From G965207335 sp965207335 (GTDB lineage Bacteria; Pseudomonadota; Gammaproteobacteria; PS1; Pseudothioglobaceae): a stretch of DNA of 64,000 bases. The notes beneath the pieces are model-generated. The model did no database searches. It was not told the DNA's origin and saw only the letters and a list, made by a program, of their open reading frames with translations. The stretch spans positions 868,001 through 932,000 of the forward strand of contig OZ242267.1 in NCBI GenBank assembly GCA_965207335.1, in the 5' to 3' direction. The translations under genes were made by a program, and so were the position numbers. Every line of letters begins with the position of its first letter. Position 1 is the first letter of the stretch. Shown here piece after piece: positions 53,433 through 61,979 of the stretch.

Positions 53433-53768
53433 ATGGCTATTATTGCGGTTAATGGTAAAGAAATTAATGTTGATGAAGAGGGTTTTTTATTAGAGTTAAC
53501 AGACTGGACTCCAGATGTTGCTAACACCATGTCTAAAAAAGATGACTTAGTGCTAACAGACGAGCATTGGAATGTGCTAAATTTTTTGCGTGAGTACTAT
53601 GAAGAATATCAAATAGCACCTGCTGTGCGTGTTTTAACTAAGGCTATTGGTAAAAAATTTGGTAAGGATAAGGGTAATTCAAAATACTTATATAGTTTGT
53701 TTCAATATGGTCCTGGTAAACAAGGCTGTCGTTATGCTGGACTACCAAAACCAACAGGCTGTATTTGA
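53433..53768 (+). CDS. dsrC: Sulfur carrier protein DsrC
   Basis: 111 residues. The mobile C-terminal arm has the two conserved redox cysteines Cys99 (QGCRYAGLPKPTG) and Cys110, the penultimate residue, which carry a trisulfide or persulfide between DsrEFH, DsrAB and DsrMKJOP. N-terminal VNGKEINVDEEGFL and HWNVLNFLREYYEEYQIAPAVRVL are typical. AGGAG ribosome site. A hairpin-bearing family B-like element follows, which could set the level of dsrC relative to dsrMK. Confidence 0.97.
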   Translation: MAIIAVNGKEINVDEEGFLLELTDWTPDVANTMSKKDDLVLTDEHWNVLNFLREYYEEYQIAPAVRVLTKAIGKKFGKDKGNSKYLYSLFQYGPGKQGCRYAGLPKPTGCI

Positions 53769-53796
53769 TTAAATTATAGAAATATTATAATATAGT

Positions 53797-53871
53797 GAGA
53801 CCTTTGCATAGTTTTTACAAGCTTTTAATAGTTTAACCTATTAAAAGATTGTTATTAATTATAATGGTCTC
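53797..53871. mobile_element. Family B-type mini element B8 with perfect hairpin between dsrC and dsrM
   Basis: 75 bp bounded by GAGACCTTTGCATA and GGTCTC, but the interior is unlike the other copies: CTTTTAATAG (53822-53831), six bases, CTATTAAAAG (53838-53847), a perfect 10-bp stem. No T run follows, so an RNA processing or stabilising hairpin is more likely than a strong terminator. Confidence 0.55.
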
Positions 53872-53891
53872 TACTAACTTAAAAGCTCGTA

Positions 53892-54665
53892 ATGACTAAT
53901 TTTAGTATTTTTTTTACAGTTTTATTTTATATTGTTTTAACGATATTTTTCGTAGGTTTATTCTTAAAAATTAAACAATATGCTCAAATACCTGCACCTC
54001 TAAAAATACCGATAGCACCAGCACCTCTAACAAGATTTGGTGTTATTTTGCGTATTATCAGAGAGGTGACAATTTTTGAAAGTCTATTTAAGTCTAATAA
54101 ATGGACTTGGCTTTTTGGTTTCTTATTTCATTTTGGTTTATTATTAGTTGTGATACACCATATTCGCTTGTTTTGGCCAGGTGAAACCCCTAGTTTATTA
54201 TTATTAGCACAACCTTTTAAATATGCCGCATTTGCTATGATTATTGGCTTAATAGGTTTATTAGTAAGAAGAATTGTTGTAGATCGTGTGCGTTATATTT
54301 CTGCACCTTCTGATTATTTAATGTTAATTTTATTGTTGCTTATTGGTATTAGTGGTTTTATTATGACTTTTACCGATAACCATACCAATGTTTTTGCTGT
54401 TAAAAAATTTGCTTCTGGTATATTAAGTTTTAACTTCTCAAACTTGCCAAATGAGGCGTATCTTATAGTCCATTTATTAGGTGTATTTATTTTATTAGCA
54501 ATATTTCCTATTTCAAAATTATTACATGCCCCCGGCATTTTCTTTTCACCAACACTAAACCAAATAGACAATTCTCGTAAAAAACGCCATATTTCAAAAT
54601 GGGCATTAACACAAGAGAGTAATAATGAGATTAAATTATCAAATACGCTAGGCAGGGACAAATAA
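53892..54665 (+). CDS. dsrM: DsrM, membrane b-type cytochrome of the DsrMKJOP complex
   Basis: 257 residues. NarI-like membrane subunit with about five hydrophobic helices (5-26, 72-90, 110-128, 142-162, 195-212) and histidines in and beside them (FHFGLLLVVIHHIRLFWPG; DNHTNVF; IVHLLGVF) for heme b. Exchanges electrons between quinone and the DsrK iron-sulfur subunit. The gene abuts dsrK: its TAA and the dsrK ATG share one base. Confidence 0.93.
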   Translation: MTNFSIFFTVLFYIVLTIFFVGLFLKIKQYAQIPAPLKIPIAPAPLTRFGVILRIIREVTIFESLFKSNKWTWLFGFLFHFGLLLVVIHHIRLFWPGETPSLLLLAQPFKYAAFAMIIGLIGLLVRRIVVDRVRYISAPSDYLMLILLLLIGISGFIMTFTDNHTNVFAVKKFASGILSFNFSNLPNEAYLIVHLLGVFILLAIFPISKLLHAPGIFFSPTLNQIDNSRKKRHISKWALTQESNNEIKLSNTLGRDK

Positions 54666-56200
54666 TGGCAGAAGATGATTTTGAAATTCCAAAACTACCT
54701 ACTTTCATAGAAATACCTAAAATTCAAGTAGATTCTATGAAATCTGATGGTCCTTTTAAATCATCAGATGAGTTTCAAAAACCTTTAGGATTTCCAGGTA
54801 AAAAAATAGACAACTGGCACGATGTTGCCATTCAAAAATTAGGCGATATAAAAAGTAAATATCGCTCAGTGCAAGTTTTTTTAGATTCTTGCGTTAAATG
54901 CGGTGCTTGTGCAGATAAATGTCATTATTATTTGGGTTCATCTGACCCTAAAAATATGCCTGTAGCAAGACAAGATTTATTACGAAGTGTATATCGTCGT
55001 CATTATACTTTTGCTGGTAAATATTTTCCTAAATTAGTCGGTGCTAAAGAGTTAGATGATGACATGTTAGATGATTGGTATAACTACTTTCATCAGTGTT
55101 CACAATGTCGTCGCTGTTCAGTTTTCTGCCCTTATGGTATTGATACTGCTGAAATATCAATGGCAGCCAGAGAAATTATGGATACTATTGGTGTTGGGCA
55201 AAAATACTGTAATCAAATCTTAGGAAAGGCAATAACTATTGGCAATAATTTAGGTCTGCCAGAACCAGCATTAAGAGATACATTGCTAGATTTAGAAGAA
55301 GAAATAGAAGAAGAAACAGGGCTACCAATCAAATACCCTCTTGATGTTAAGGGCTGTGAAATATTACTAATAACGCCATCGGCAGATTTTTTTGCTGAAC
55401 CACATATTGACGGTTTAATTGGCTATGGTAAAGTGTTTTATCAAGACAATGTTAGTTGGACTTTAAGCTCTTATGCATCAGAGGGCGCTAATTTTGGAAT
55501 GTTTATAGGTAGTTATGATGTAATGAGAGAAGGGGCGCTAAGAATTAGAAAGGCTGCACTTGATTTAGGTGTTAGGCGTATTATTGTTGGCGAATGTGGT
55601 CATGCTTGGCGTGTAGCATATAGTTTTTGGAATACTTTATCTGGTGTTGGTAGTGGTGCTAGTGATGAATATTCAATTAAATTACAAGAGCAATTAGATG
55701 ACAATTACCCGCAACCACAGCATATTATTGAATACACCTATAACTTAATACAAGAGGGTAAATTGAAGTTTGATAAAACTGCTAATGATGAACAAATTGT
55801 AACCTTTCATGATAGTTGTAATGTAGCAAGGGGTAGTAATATGGGCGGTATTAAAAACGGGCAATTTATTCTACCAAGAGAAGTGCTAAAGGCCGTGTGT
55901 AATAATTTCGTTGATATGGAAAGAGACACAATAATGGAATCGACTTTTTGTTGCGGTGCTGGTGCTGGCTTATTAACTGATGATTTAATGGAAGTGCGTA
56001 TTAAAGGTGCTATGCCTAGAATGCAGGCTTTAAAAACCGTTGAAAGAACAGATGGCGTTAATACTTTAGTTGCTATTTGTGCTATTTGTAAATCACAATT
56101 TACCAAAGTACTGCCAAAATACGATTTTGACCCTTATATGATAATGAGTGCCCATCAATTAGTAAGTAAAGCAATTATTTTAGATAAAGTAACAAATTAA
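54665..56200 (+). CDS. dsrK: DsrK, cytoplasmic iron-sulfur (HdrD-like) subunit
   Basis: 511 residues. Two [4Fe-4S] motifs CVKCGACADKCHYYLG (about 77-92) and CSQCRRCSVFCPYGID, then two CCG-type domains (HDSCNVARG, STFCCGAGAG, CAICKSQF) that bind the noncubane cluster for disulfide/trisulfide chemistry with DsrC. Translationally coupled to dsrM. Confidence 0.96.
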   Translation: MAEDDFEIPKLPTFIEIPKIQVDSMKSDGPFKSSDEFQKPLGFPGKKIDNWHDVAIQKLGDIKSKYRSVQVFLDSCVKCGACADKCHYYLGSSDPKNMPVARQDLLRSVYRRHYTFAGKYFPKLVGAKELDDDMLDDWYNYFHQCSQCRRCSVFCPYGIDTAEISMAAREIMDTIGVGQKYCNQILGKAITIGNNLGLPEPALRDTLLDLEEEIEEETGLPIKYPLDVKGCEILLITPSADFFAEPHIDGLIGYGKVFYQDNVSWTLSSYASEGANFGMFIGSYDVMREGALRIRKAALDLGVRRIIVGECGHAWRVAYSFWNTLSGVGSGASDEYSIKLQEQLDDNYPQPQHIIEYTYNLIQEGKLKFDKTANDEQIVTFHDSCNVARGSNMGGIKNGQFILPREVLKAVCNNFVDMERDTIMESTFCCGAGAGLLTDDLMEVRIKGAMPRMQALKTVERTDGVNTLVAICAICKSQFTKVLPKYDFDPYMIMSAHQLVSKAIILDKVTN

Positions 56201-56219
56201 AAAAACAATTAGGAGTTTT

Positions 56220-58181
56220 ATGCAAAAAAATGAATATAGAAATAACTGGAAGGGAGATAACCATACTTTTAGGCTATTTAAAGATGAAGGCGATAATATG
56301 CAAGAAGTATCTTGGGAGGAGAAAATATTCCAAGCTGATACCTCGCATCAATGTCCAACTTATGTAACCCAAACTCCTCCTTGTCAAGGAAGTTGTCCTA
56401 GTGGGCATAATATTCGTGGCTGGCTAAATATCACTAACGGAATTGAAAAACCTTCTGGCGATACTTCGTGGCAAGAATATGCATTCAAAAAAGCTACTGA
56501 TTGTAATCCATTCCCATCAATTATGGGTCGTGTCTGTCCTGCACCTTGTGAAGATGGTTGTAATCGTAATGAAGTTGAAGACACTGTTGGTATTAATGCA
56601 GTCGAGCAATTTATTGGTGATAACGCTAAAAAAGAGGGCTATAAATTTGAAATTACCGCAAAAGACACTGGCAAAAAAGTTGCTATTATAGGTGGTGGCT
56701 GTGCTGGTTTAACAGCCGCATTACAATTACGCCGTAAAGGACACAAAGTTACTATTTTTGAAAAACATCCAAAATTAGGCGGTATGATGCAATATGGTAT
56801 CCCTGATTATCGTGTGCCTAGAGATGTGCTAGATTATGAAATCCAGCGAATTTTAGCAACTGATATTGAGATTAAATTAAACACCAAAGTTGGTGAGGAT
56901 ATTAGTATAGAAGAATTAGAGTCTGATTATGATGCAACGCTATTTGCTATGGGTGCTTGGGCTGGTAGAACTTTACCAGTAGAGGGTGGAGATGTAAGTA
57001 ATTGTGTATCAGGTGTTGCTTTCTTAGAAGCATATTGTAAGGGCAGACTACAACATATTACTGGTAAAGTTATATGTATAGGTGGTGGAGATACTTCTAT
57101 TGATGTAGTATCTGTTGCACGCCGTTTAGGCAATATTGACTCAAAGGCTGATAAAGACCGTCCAGAACACATTATTTTTGATGATACTGCACATGATGTA
57201 GTAGATACCTCTAAACGCTTAGGTGCTGATGTTTTATTAATAACTCGTTCAACTCTTTCAAATATGCCAGCAGCAGAAGCAGAAATTAATGATGCAACCC
57301 GTGAAGGGGTAGAAATTCAAGGGCAGTTAAGTCCTGTAAAAGTAATTGTTGATAAAGCAACAGGTAGAGCAAAAGCTTTAAGAATTCAGCGTCTTGAAGA
57401 AGATGGTTCAACACCAATAAAAGATAGTGAGTTTGATGTTGAATGCGAATTAATAGTATCCGCAATTGGTCAAAGTTTAGAAACAGAGGGTATTGATAAA
57501 TCTTTTTTTAATGAAAGAGGTTTTATTGATGCGGATAAAAATTATCAAATTCCAAATAAAAAAGGTTTTTTTGTATGCGGAGATGCAATTCGTCCTCACC
57601 TACTAACCACAGCCATAGGACAAGCGACAATTGCAGTTGAAAGTATTCACGATTATGTTAATAATAAAGAGCAAAAAGTCAGGCCAAAAATAGATGTTCA
57701 TCATTTTGACCTATTGTCTAAATTACAAGAATGGGATTTAGGCCCTAAAAAGTTTGATAGTAAAGACGGAGATTTAAGAGGAACAGACAGTGCTAATTAT
57801 GCTATTCACAATTATGAAGATCGTTCTAGTGCTTCTATTATTGCTAATGATGAGTTATTTTTAGGGCATTTTGATTACGAAAAAAGAAATGCTAGGTCTC
57901 ATAAATTAATAGATTCTGATAGTGTTCTTAGTAATTTTGAAGAAAGATTGATTGGCTATAATGAAGAAGAGGCACAAAAAGAATCAGGTCGTTGTATGAG
58001 TTGTGGCTTGTGTTTTGAATGTGATAATTGTATAATGTATTGTCCGCAAGATGCAGTATTTAAAGTAAACAAAAAAATATCAACCTTAGGTCGCTATGTT
58101 GATACTGATTATGATAAATGCATTGGTTGTCATATCTGTGCTGATGTTTGTCCTACTGGTTATATTCAAATGGGGTTGTAA
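56220..58181 (+). CDS. dsrL: DsrL, NAD(P)H:acceptor oxidoreductase
   Basis: 653 residues. Iron-sulfur flavoprotein related to glutamate synthase small subunits; takes electrons from sulfur oxidation at DsrAB to NAD(P)+. Seen: N-terminal CPTYVTQTPPCQGSCPSGHN, FAD site IIGGGCAGLTAALQLRRKGH, second nucleotide site CIGGGDTSIDVVSVARRL, GDAIRPHLLTTAIGQA, and C-terminal ferredoxin motifs CMSCGLCFECDNCIMYC and CIGCHICADVCPTG. Presence of dsrL with dsrEFH supports the oxidative direction. Confidence 0.96.
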   Translation: MQKNEYRNNWKGDNHTFRLFKDEGDNMQEVSWEEKIFQADTSHQCPTYVTQTPPCQGSCPSGHNIRGWLNITNGIEKPSGDTSWQEYAFKKATDCNPFPSIMGRVCPAPCEDGCNRNEVEDTVGINAVEQFIGDNAKKEGYKFEITAKDTGKKVAIIGGGCAGLTAALQLRRKGHKVTIFEKHPKLGGMMQYGIPDYRVPRDVLDYEIQRILATDIEIKLNTKVGEDISIEELESDYDATLFAMGAWAGRTLPVEGGDVSNCVSGVAFLEAYCKGRLQHITGKVICIGGGDTSIDVVSVARRLGNIDSKADKDRPEHIIFDDTAHDVVDTSKRLGADVLLITRSTLSNMPAAEAEINDATREGVEIQGQLSPVKVIVDKATGRAKALRIQRLEEDGSTPIKDSEFDVECELIVSAIGQSLETEGIDKSFFNERGFIDADKNYQIPNKKGFFVCGDAIRPHLLTTAIGQATIAVESIHDYVNNKEQKVRPKIDVHHFDLLSKLQEWDLGPKKFDSKDGDLRGTDSANYAIHNYEDRSSASIIANDELFLGHFDYEKRNARSHKLIDSDSVLSNFEERLIGYNEEEAQKESGRCMSCGLCFECDNCIMYCPQDAVFKVNKKISTLGRYVDTDYDKCIGCHICADVCPTGYIQMGL

Positions 58182-58199
58182 GTTTTAGAGAACATAATA

Positions 58200-58604
58200 A
58201 TGCATATGATGCAGTATTTTTTATTATTTTTAATAATTATTAGTACTAATATTGTTGCTAGTAATGATATTGGTAGTTCAAAAGCATCAAAAAGCGGTAT
58301 TAAAGGTATTTGCAATGGTGACCCTGTTGCTTATATTATTAGACAACACCCTAATTTATTAACCCATAAACGCGATACAGTATTGAGGCAAGGGGCAAAA
58401 AAATCTAATCAATACTCACTACAAGGGTGTATTAATTGTCATGCTAGTGTTAAAAATAATACAAAAAATTCCTACCATGAAATTAATGCACCAGGACAAT
58501 TTTGTGCAACTTGCCACGAAGAAACGGCTACTAGCTTAGATTGTTTCCAGTGTCACAGGACAACACCTTATACTGGTAAGGGTTATTACAGAAATAATTA
58601 TTAG
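58200..58604 (+). CDS. dsrJ: DsrJ, periplasmic triheme cytochrome c
   Basis: 134 residues. N-terminal uncleaved signal-anchor (about 4-20) and three heme c motifs: CINCH (77-81), CATCH (102-106) and CFQCH (115-119). Periplasmic electron carrier of DsrMKJOP. The N-terminus begins MHMMQYF; either methionine is possible. Its maturation needs reduced apocytochrome thiols, for which DsbD in this window is one candidate source. Confidence 0.94.
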   Translation: MHMMQYFLLFLIIISTNIVASNDIGSSKASKSGIKGICNGDPVAYIIRQHPNLLTHKRDTVLRQGAKKSNQYSLQGCINCHASVKNNTKNSYHEINAPGQFCATCHEETATSLDCFQCHRTTPYTGKGYYRNNY

Positions 58605-58615
58605 AGGTAAATACA

Positions 58616-59353
58616 ATGAATAAAGTTAATCGTCGTGAATTTTTAAAAACAAGTAGCACAGTTGTAGCTGTTGCCGCTGTTACTAGTGGTGTAACTTTAA
58701 CAGCATTTGCAAATAAAAAAGCAAAAGATGGGGTAACAAACGATAAAAGATGGGGTATGTTGATTGATACTGATAAGTGTGCATCTGGTTGTAGTGCTTG
58801 TGTTAGTGCATGTAGTGATGAAAATGGCTGGGGAGAGACAGAAACTAAATCATCAGATTTACAACAAGCATCTTGGATTAAAAAAGTCCAAATACAAGAT
58901 AGATCAACTAAAAAAGTTACTAATTTAGTATTAATGTGCCAACACTGTGAAAGCCCGCCTTGTGTTGATGTTTGCCCTACTAATGCTTCAATGAAAAGAG
59001 AAGATGGTATTGTTCTAGTTGATGCTCATCTTTGTATTGGTTGTCGTTATTGCATGCTTGCTTGTCCTTATGATGCTAGATCATTTGTGCACGAAACCAT
59101 TACCGAGCAAAAACCTTATCGCCCTAGAGGTAGAGGCACAGTTGAATCTTGTACCTTATGTGTTCATAAAGTTGATAATAATGAAATTCCAGCTTGTGCA
59201 CAGGCTTGTAGTGCAGAAAATCATCATGCTATATTGTTTGGTGATTTATACGATTCTAATAGCGAAATTAATAAACAATTAAAACAATATCCAAGCACTC
59301 AAATTAGAAATGATTTAAATTTAAATACTGGAATTAGATACACAAATTTATAG
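58616..59353 (+). CDS. dsrO: DsrO, periplasmic ferredoxin-type subunit
   Basis: 245 residues. Twin-arginine signal NRREFLKTSSTVVAVAAVT at the start, so exported folded. Four [4Fe-4S] motifs of the NrfC/DmsB type: CASGCSACVSAC, CQHCESPPCVDVC, CIGCRYCMLAC and CTLCVHK..CAQAC. Electron relay between DsrJ and membrane subunit DsrP. A family B element follows 3 bp after the stop. Confidence 0.95.
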   Translation: MNKVNRREFLKTSSTVVAVAAVTSGVTLTAFANKKAKDGVTNDKRWGMLIDTDKCASGCSACVSACSDENGWGETETKSSDLQQASWIKKVQIQDRSTKKVTNLVLMCQHCESPPCVDVCPTNASMKREDGIVLVDAHLCIGCRYCMLACPYDARSFVHETITEQKPYRPRGRGTVESCTLCVHKVDNNEIPACAQACSAENHHAILFGDLYDSNSEINKQLKQYPSTQIRNDLNLNTGIRYTNL

Positions 59354-59356
59354 TTA

Positions 59357-59520
59357 GAGACCTTTGCATAAATAGGGATGATTAGCAGAATTCTGATTTT
59401 TGCTTAATTGATGATTTTCTATCAAGCCTGCCCTAGTTGTTCTAAGGTTGGTTTGATAAAAATTATCAAGTGAGTGAAAAGCGTGGTTCTGATGATTATT
59501 CATGTTTATGCAAAGGTCTC
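59357..59520. mobile_element. Family B element B9 between dsrO and dsrP
   Basis: 164 bp, GAGACCTTTGCATAAATAGGG to TGCAAAGGTCTC, the most regular full-length copy; same subtype as B6 and B7. It separates dsrP from the rest of the operon and offers in-frame ATGs (59502, 59508) upstream of dsrP. Confidence 0.8.
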
Positions 59521-59537
59521 ACCCAAAAGATTATACA

Positions 59538-60728
59538 ATGAAAGAGAATGTGTTTGTAAAATTAGACGGTAATAGTAATGGTTATTATGCCTTATTAGGA
59601 TTTTTATCAGTATTTTTATTACTTGGTTTTATCTCAGTATTATATGTTGAATACAACGGTCACTGGGTTACTAACATGAATAATCGCATAGCATGGGGCA
59701 TACCTCATGTATTTGCTATTTTTATGATTCTTGCAGCATCTGGGGCCTTAAATATTGCTTCTATTGCATCCGTTTTTAATAAAAAATTTTATAAACCTAT
59801 GTCCAGATTATCTGGCTTACTAGCAATTTTATTATTAATTGGCGGCTTAGTGATACTAGTATTAGACTTAGGCAGACCTGATAGGCTAATAGTTGCTATG
59901 ACTGAGTATAATTTTAAGTCTATTTTTGCTTGGAACATTATTTTATACACTGGATTTATAGCTATAGTTATAGTGTATTTGTGGTTTATGTTTGAAAGAA
60001 AAATGAATAAATACACTTACAATATAGCTATATTTGCATTTGTATGGCGTATTATTCTAACAAGCGGAACTGGATCTATTTTTGGTTTTATTGTAGCTAG
60101 ACAAGCTTATGATTCTGTGTTTTTTATCCCTATGTTTGTGGTAATGTCCTTTGCTTTTGGTTTGGCAATATTTATTTTAGTATTATTAGCTAGCTATAAA
60201 TGGGCTGAACTTGAACTAGGCGAAGAGGTTATTTTTAAGTTAGCTAGGTTGCTAGGTTTATTTATTGTAACAATTTTATATTTAGTAATAGTTTATTATC
60301 TAGGAGCTACATATTTAGCAGAAGATAATGCTGCTACTAACTTTATATTATTTTCTGATAATATACATAATAAAATATTCTTATACGGGCAAATATTAAT
60401 GGGCAGTATAATTCCTTTAATATTAATATATCATAATTCTCTTAATAAAAATATATCTATGGCTGGCTTAGCATCATTATTAGTTGTTATTGGTGGCTTT
60501 TCCCAATTATATGTGCTTATTATTTATGGACAAGAATTACCGTTGCAAATGTTTCAAGGCAAAGATATATTAATAGGTTGGCAATTAACAGAAGTTTTTT
60601 ATTACCCATCAGCACCAGAAGTACTACTTGGCTTAGGTGGTATGTCTTTGGTTTTTATATTGTTAATATTGGCAATGAAAATTCTACCATTTTTACCCAA
60701 AGAGCTACCTAACAAACTGTTAAAATAA
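59538..60728 (+). CDS. dsrP: DsrP, NrfD-like integral membrane subunit
   Basis: 396 residues from ATG 59538 (MKENVFVKLDG), chosen because the alternative starts 59502 and 59508 lie inside the family B element; the extended product would start MFMQRSHPKDYT. No clear ribosome site is seen for any of them. About ten membrane helices of the NrfD/PsrC family, with WGIPHVFAIFMILAASG, LVILVLDLGRPDR and the C-terminal YPSAPEVLLGLGG. Quinone-interacting subunit of DsrMKJOP. dsrN, dsrR and dsrS, which follow in Allochromatium, are absent. Confidence 0.93.
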   Translation: MKENVFVKLDGNSNGYYALLGFLSVFLLLGFISVLYVEYNGHWVTNMNNRIAWGIPHVFAIFMILAASGALNIASIASVFNKKFYKPMSRLSGLLAILLLIGGLVILVLDLGRPDRLIVAMTEYNFKSIFAWNIILYTGFIAIVIVYLWFMFERKMNKYTYNIAIFAFVWRIILTSGTGSIFGFIVARQAYDSVFFIPMFVVMSFAFGLAIFILVLLASYKWAELELGEEVIFKLARLLGLFIVTILYLVIVYYLGATYLAEDNAATNFILFSDNIHNKIFLYGQILMGSIIPLILIYHNSLNKNISMAGLASLLVVIGGFSQLYVLIIYGQELPLQMFQGKDILIGWQLTEVFYYPSAPEVLLGLGGMSLVFILLILAMKILPFLPKELPNKLLK

Positions 60729-60780
60729 TAGCTAAAAATAATTGTTATAAATTATTTTTTAACTTATTACCCCTAAAATT

Positions 60781-61833
60781 ATGAAAATATTATTGTTTAT
60801 CTTGTCGTTATTATTTATTAATACTACTTATGCAGCTAATACAGTACATAAACTAACCTTAGCCCAAACATGGTCTGAAAATACACCTATTCTAAGTGAT
60901 GTAACAAGGCAATTTGCAAAACTAGCTTATGATATGTCGGATGGTCGTTTACAAATTAGAATAGATTCTGCAAATAAGCACAAAGCACCATTTGGTATTT
61001 TTGACCTAGTAAGAACCGCTCAATACGATTTAGGGCATTCCGCATCTTATTACTGGAAAGGTAAAGACATAAATACCTTATATTTTACTACTATGCCTTT
61101 TGGTATGACAACACCTGAGCAGTATGCTTGGTTTGTGTATGGTGGTGGTCAAGAACTTATGGATAAGGTGTATAATAAATATGGTATAAAATCAATACCC
61201 GGTGGCAATACTGGCAATCAAATGGGTGGTTGGTTTAAAAAAGAGATTAATTCATTAAAAGATTTACAAGGATTAAAAATTCGTATTACTGGTTTTGCTG
61301 CTGAAATTATGGCAAAAGTTGGTGCTAAACCAGTAAATATAGCGCCTGCAGAGTTATACAGTGCACTTGATAGAAAAACTATTGATGCTGTAGAGTGGAT
61401 TAGTCCAGTATTTGATTTAAAAATGGGATTTAATAAAATTGCACCATTTTACTACACAGGTTGGCATGAACCAGCAGGAGAGGCGCAATTTTTGATAAAT
61501 AATAAAAAATTTGCTACTCTACCTAATGATTTACAAAATATTTTAATAGCAGCTATGCGTTTATCAGCTTATGACGGCTATGCACACAGCACTTATGAAA
61601 ATGCTCAAAGTTTACAAATTATACAACAAAACTCCAATATTACTATAAAACATTTTCCTAAACCAGTCCTAAAAGCACTTAAAAAGGCAAATGATGAATT
61701 ACTATTAGAGCAGGCAAATAAAAATAAATTATCCAAAAAAATTATTAATTCGCAATTAAAATTTCTAAAAAAAGTTCGTGCTTGGACTAAAATATCAGAC
61801 CAAACTTATCTAGAAAACACAGAGGGTCTTTAA
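60781..61833 (+). CDS. TRAP transporter periplasmic solute-binding protein (DctP family)
   Basis: 350 residues. Signal sequence 1-18 (ending TYA), then the DctP fold: SDGRLQIRIDS, LGHSASYYWKGKD, PGGNTGNQMGGWFKKEI, LKIRITGFAAEIMAKVGAKPVNI, DAVEWISPVFDLKMGF and YYTGWHEPAGE. The NTG..MGGWF and GWHEP blocks recall the TakP-like branch that binds alpha-keto acids, from memory only. The membrane subunits dctQ and dctM are not in the window, so it is either an orphan or pairs with subunits elsewhere. Follows dsrP by 52 bp. Confidence 0.88.
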   Translation: MKILLFILSLLFINTTYAANTVHKLTLAQTWSENTPILSDVTRQFAKLAYDMSDGRLQIRIDSANKHKAPFGIFDLVRTAQYDLGHSASYYWKGKDINTLYFTTMPFGMTTPEQYAWFVYGGGQELMDKVYNKYGIKSIPGGNTGNQMGGWFKKEINSLKDLQGLKIRITGFAAEIMAKVGAKPVNIAPAELYSALDRKTIDAVEWISPVFDLKMGFNKIAPFYYTGWHEPAGEAQFLINNKKFATLPNDLQNILIAAMRLSAYDGYAHSTYENAQSLQIIQQNSNITIKHFPKPVLKALKKANDELLLEQANKNKLSKKIINSQLKFLKKVRAWTKISDQTYLENTEGL

Positions 61834-61872
61834 TCATGAGACCTTCGTAAAAACTAATATTACTTTTAAACT

Positions 61873-61975
61873 ATGCTGTTTTTTATATGTGTGCTTTTAT
61901 CTTAGAATTAAGTAATTGCCATTAGTTTCTACTTATTCCTTGTTATAAAACCTCAACCTCATAAGTAGCATCTAA
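61873..61975 (+). repeat. Family A element between dctP-like gene and recJ
   Basis: ATGCTGTTTTTTATATGTGTGCTTTTATCTTAGAATTAAGTAATTGCC ... CTCATAAGTAGCA, a degenerate copy; the recJ ATG follows directly. A GAGACCTTCG just before it (61838) resembles a broken family B tip. Confidence 0.45.
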
Positions 61976-61979
61976 ATAT

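Noticed and set aside
49616..60728. Reductive (sulfate-reducer) dsr system
   Set aside because: dsrEFH and dsrL are present and no sat/apr or dsrD is seen; the set is that of sulfur oxidisers.
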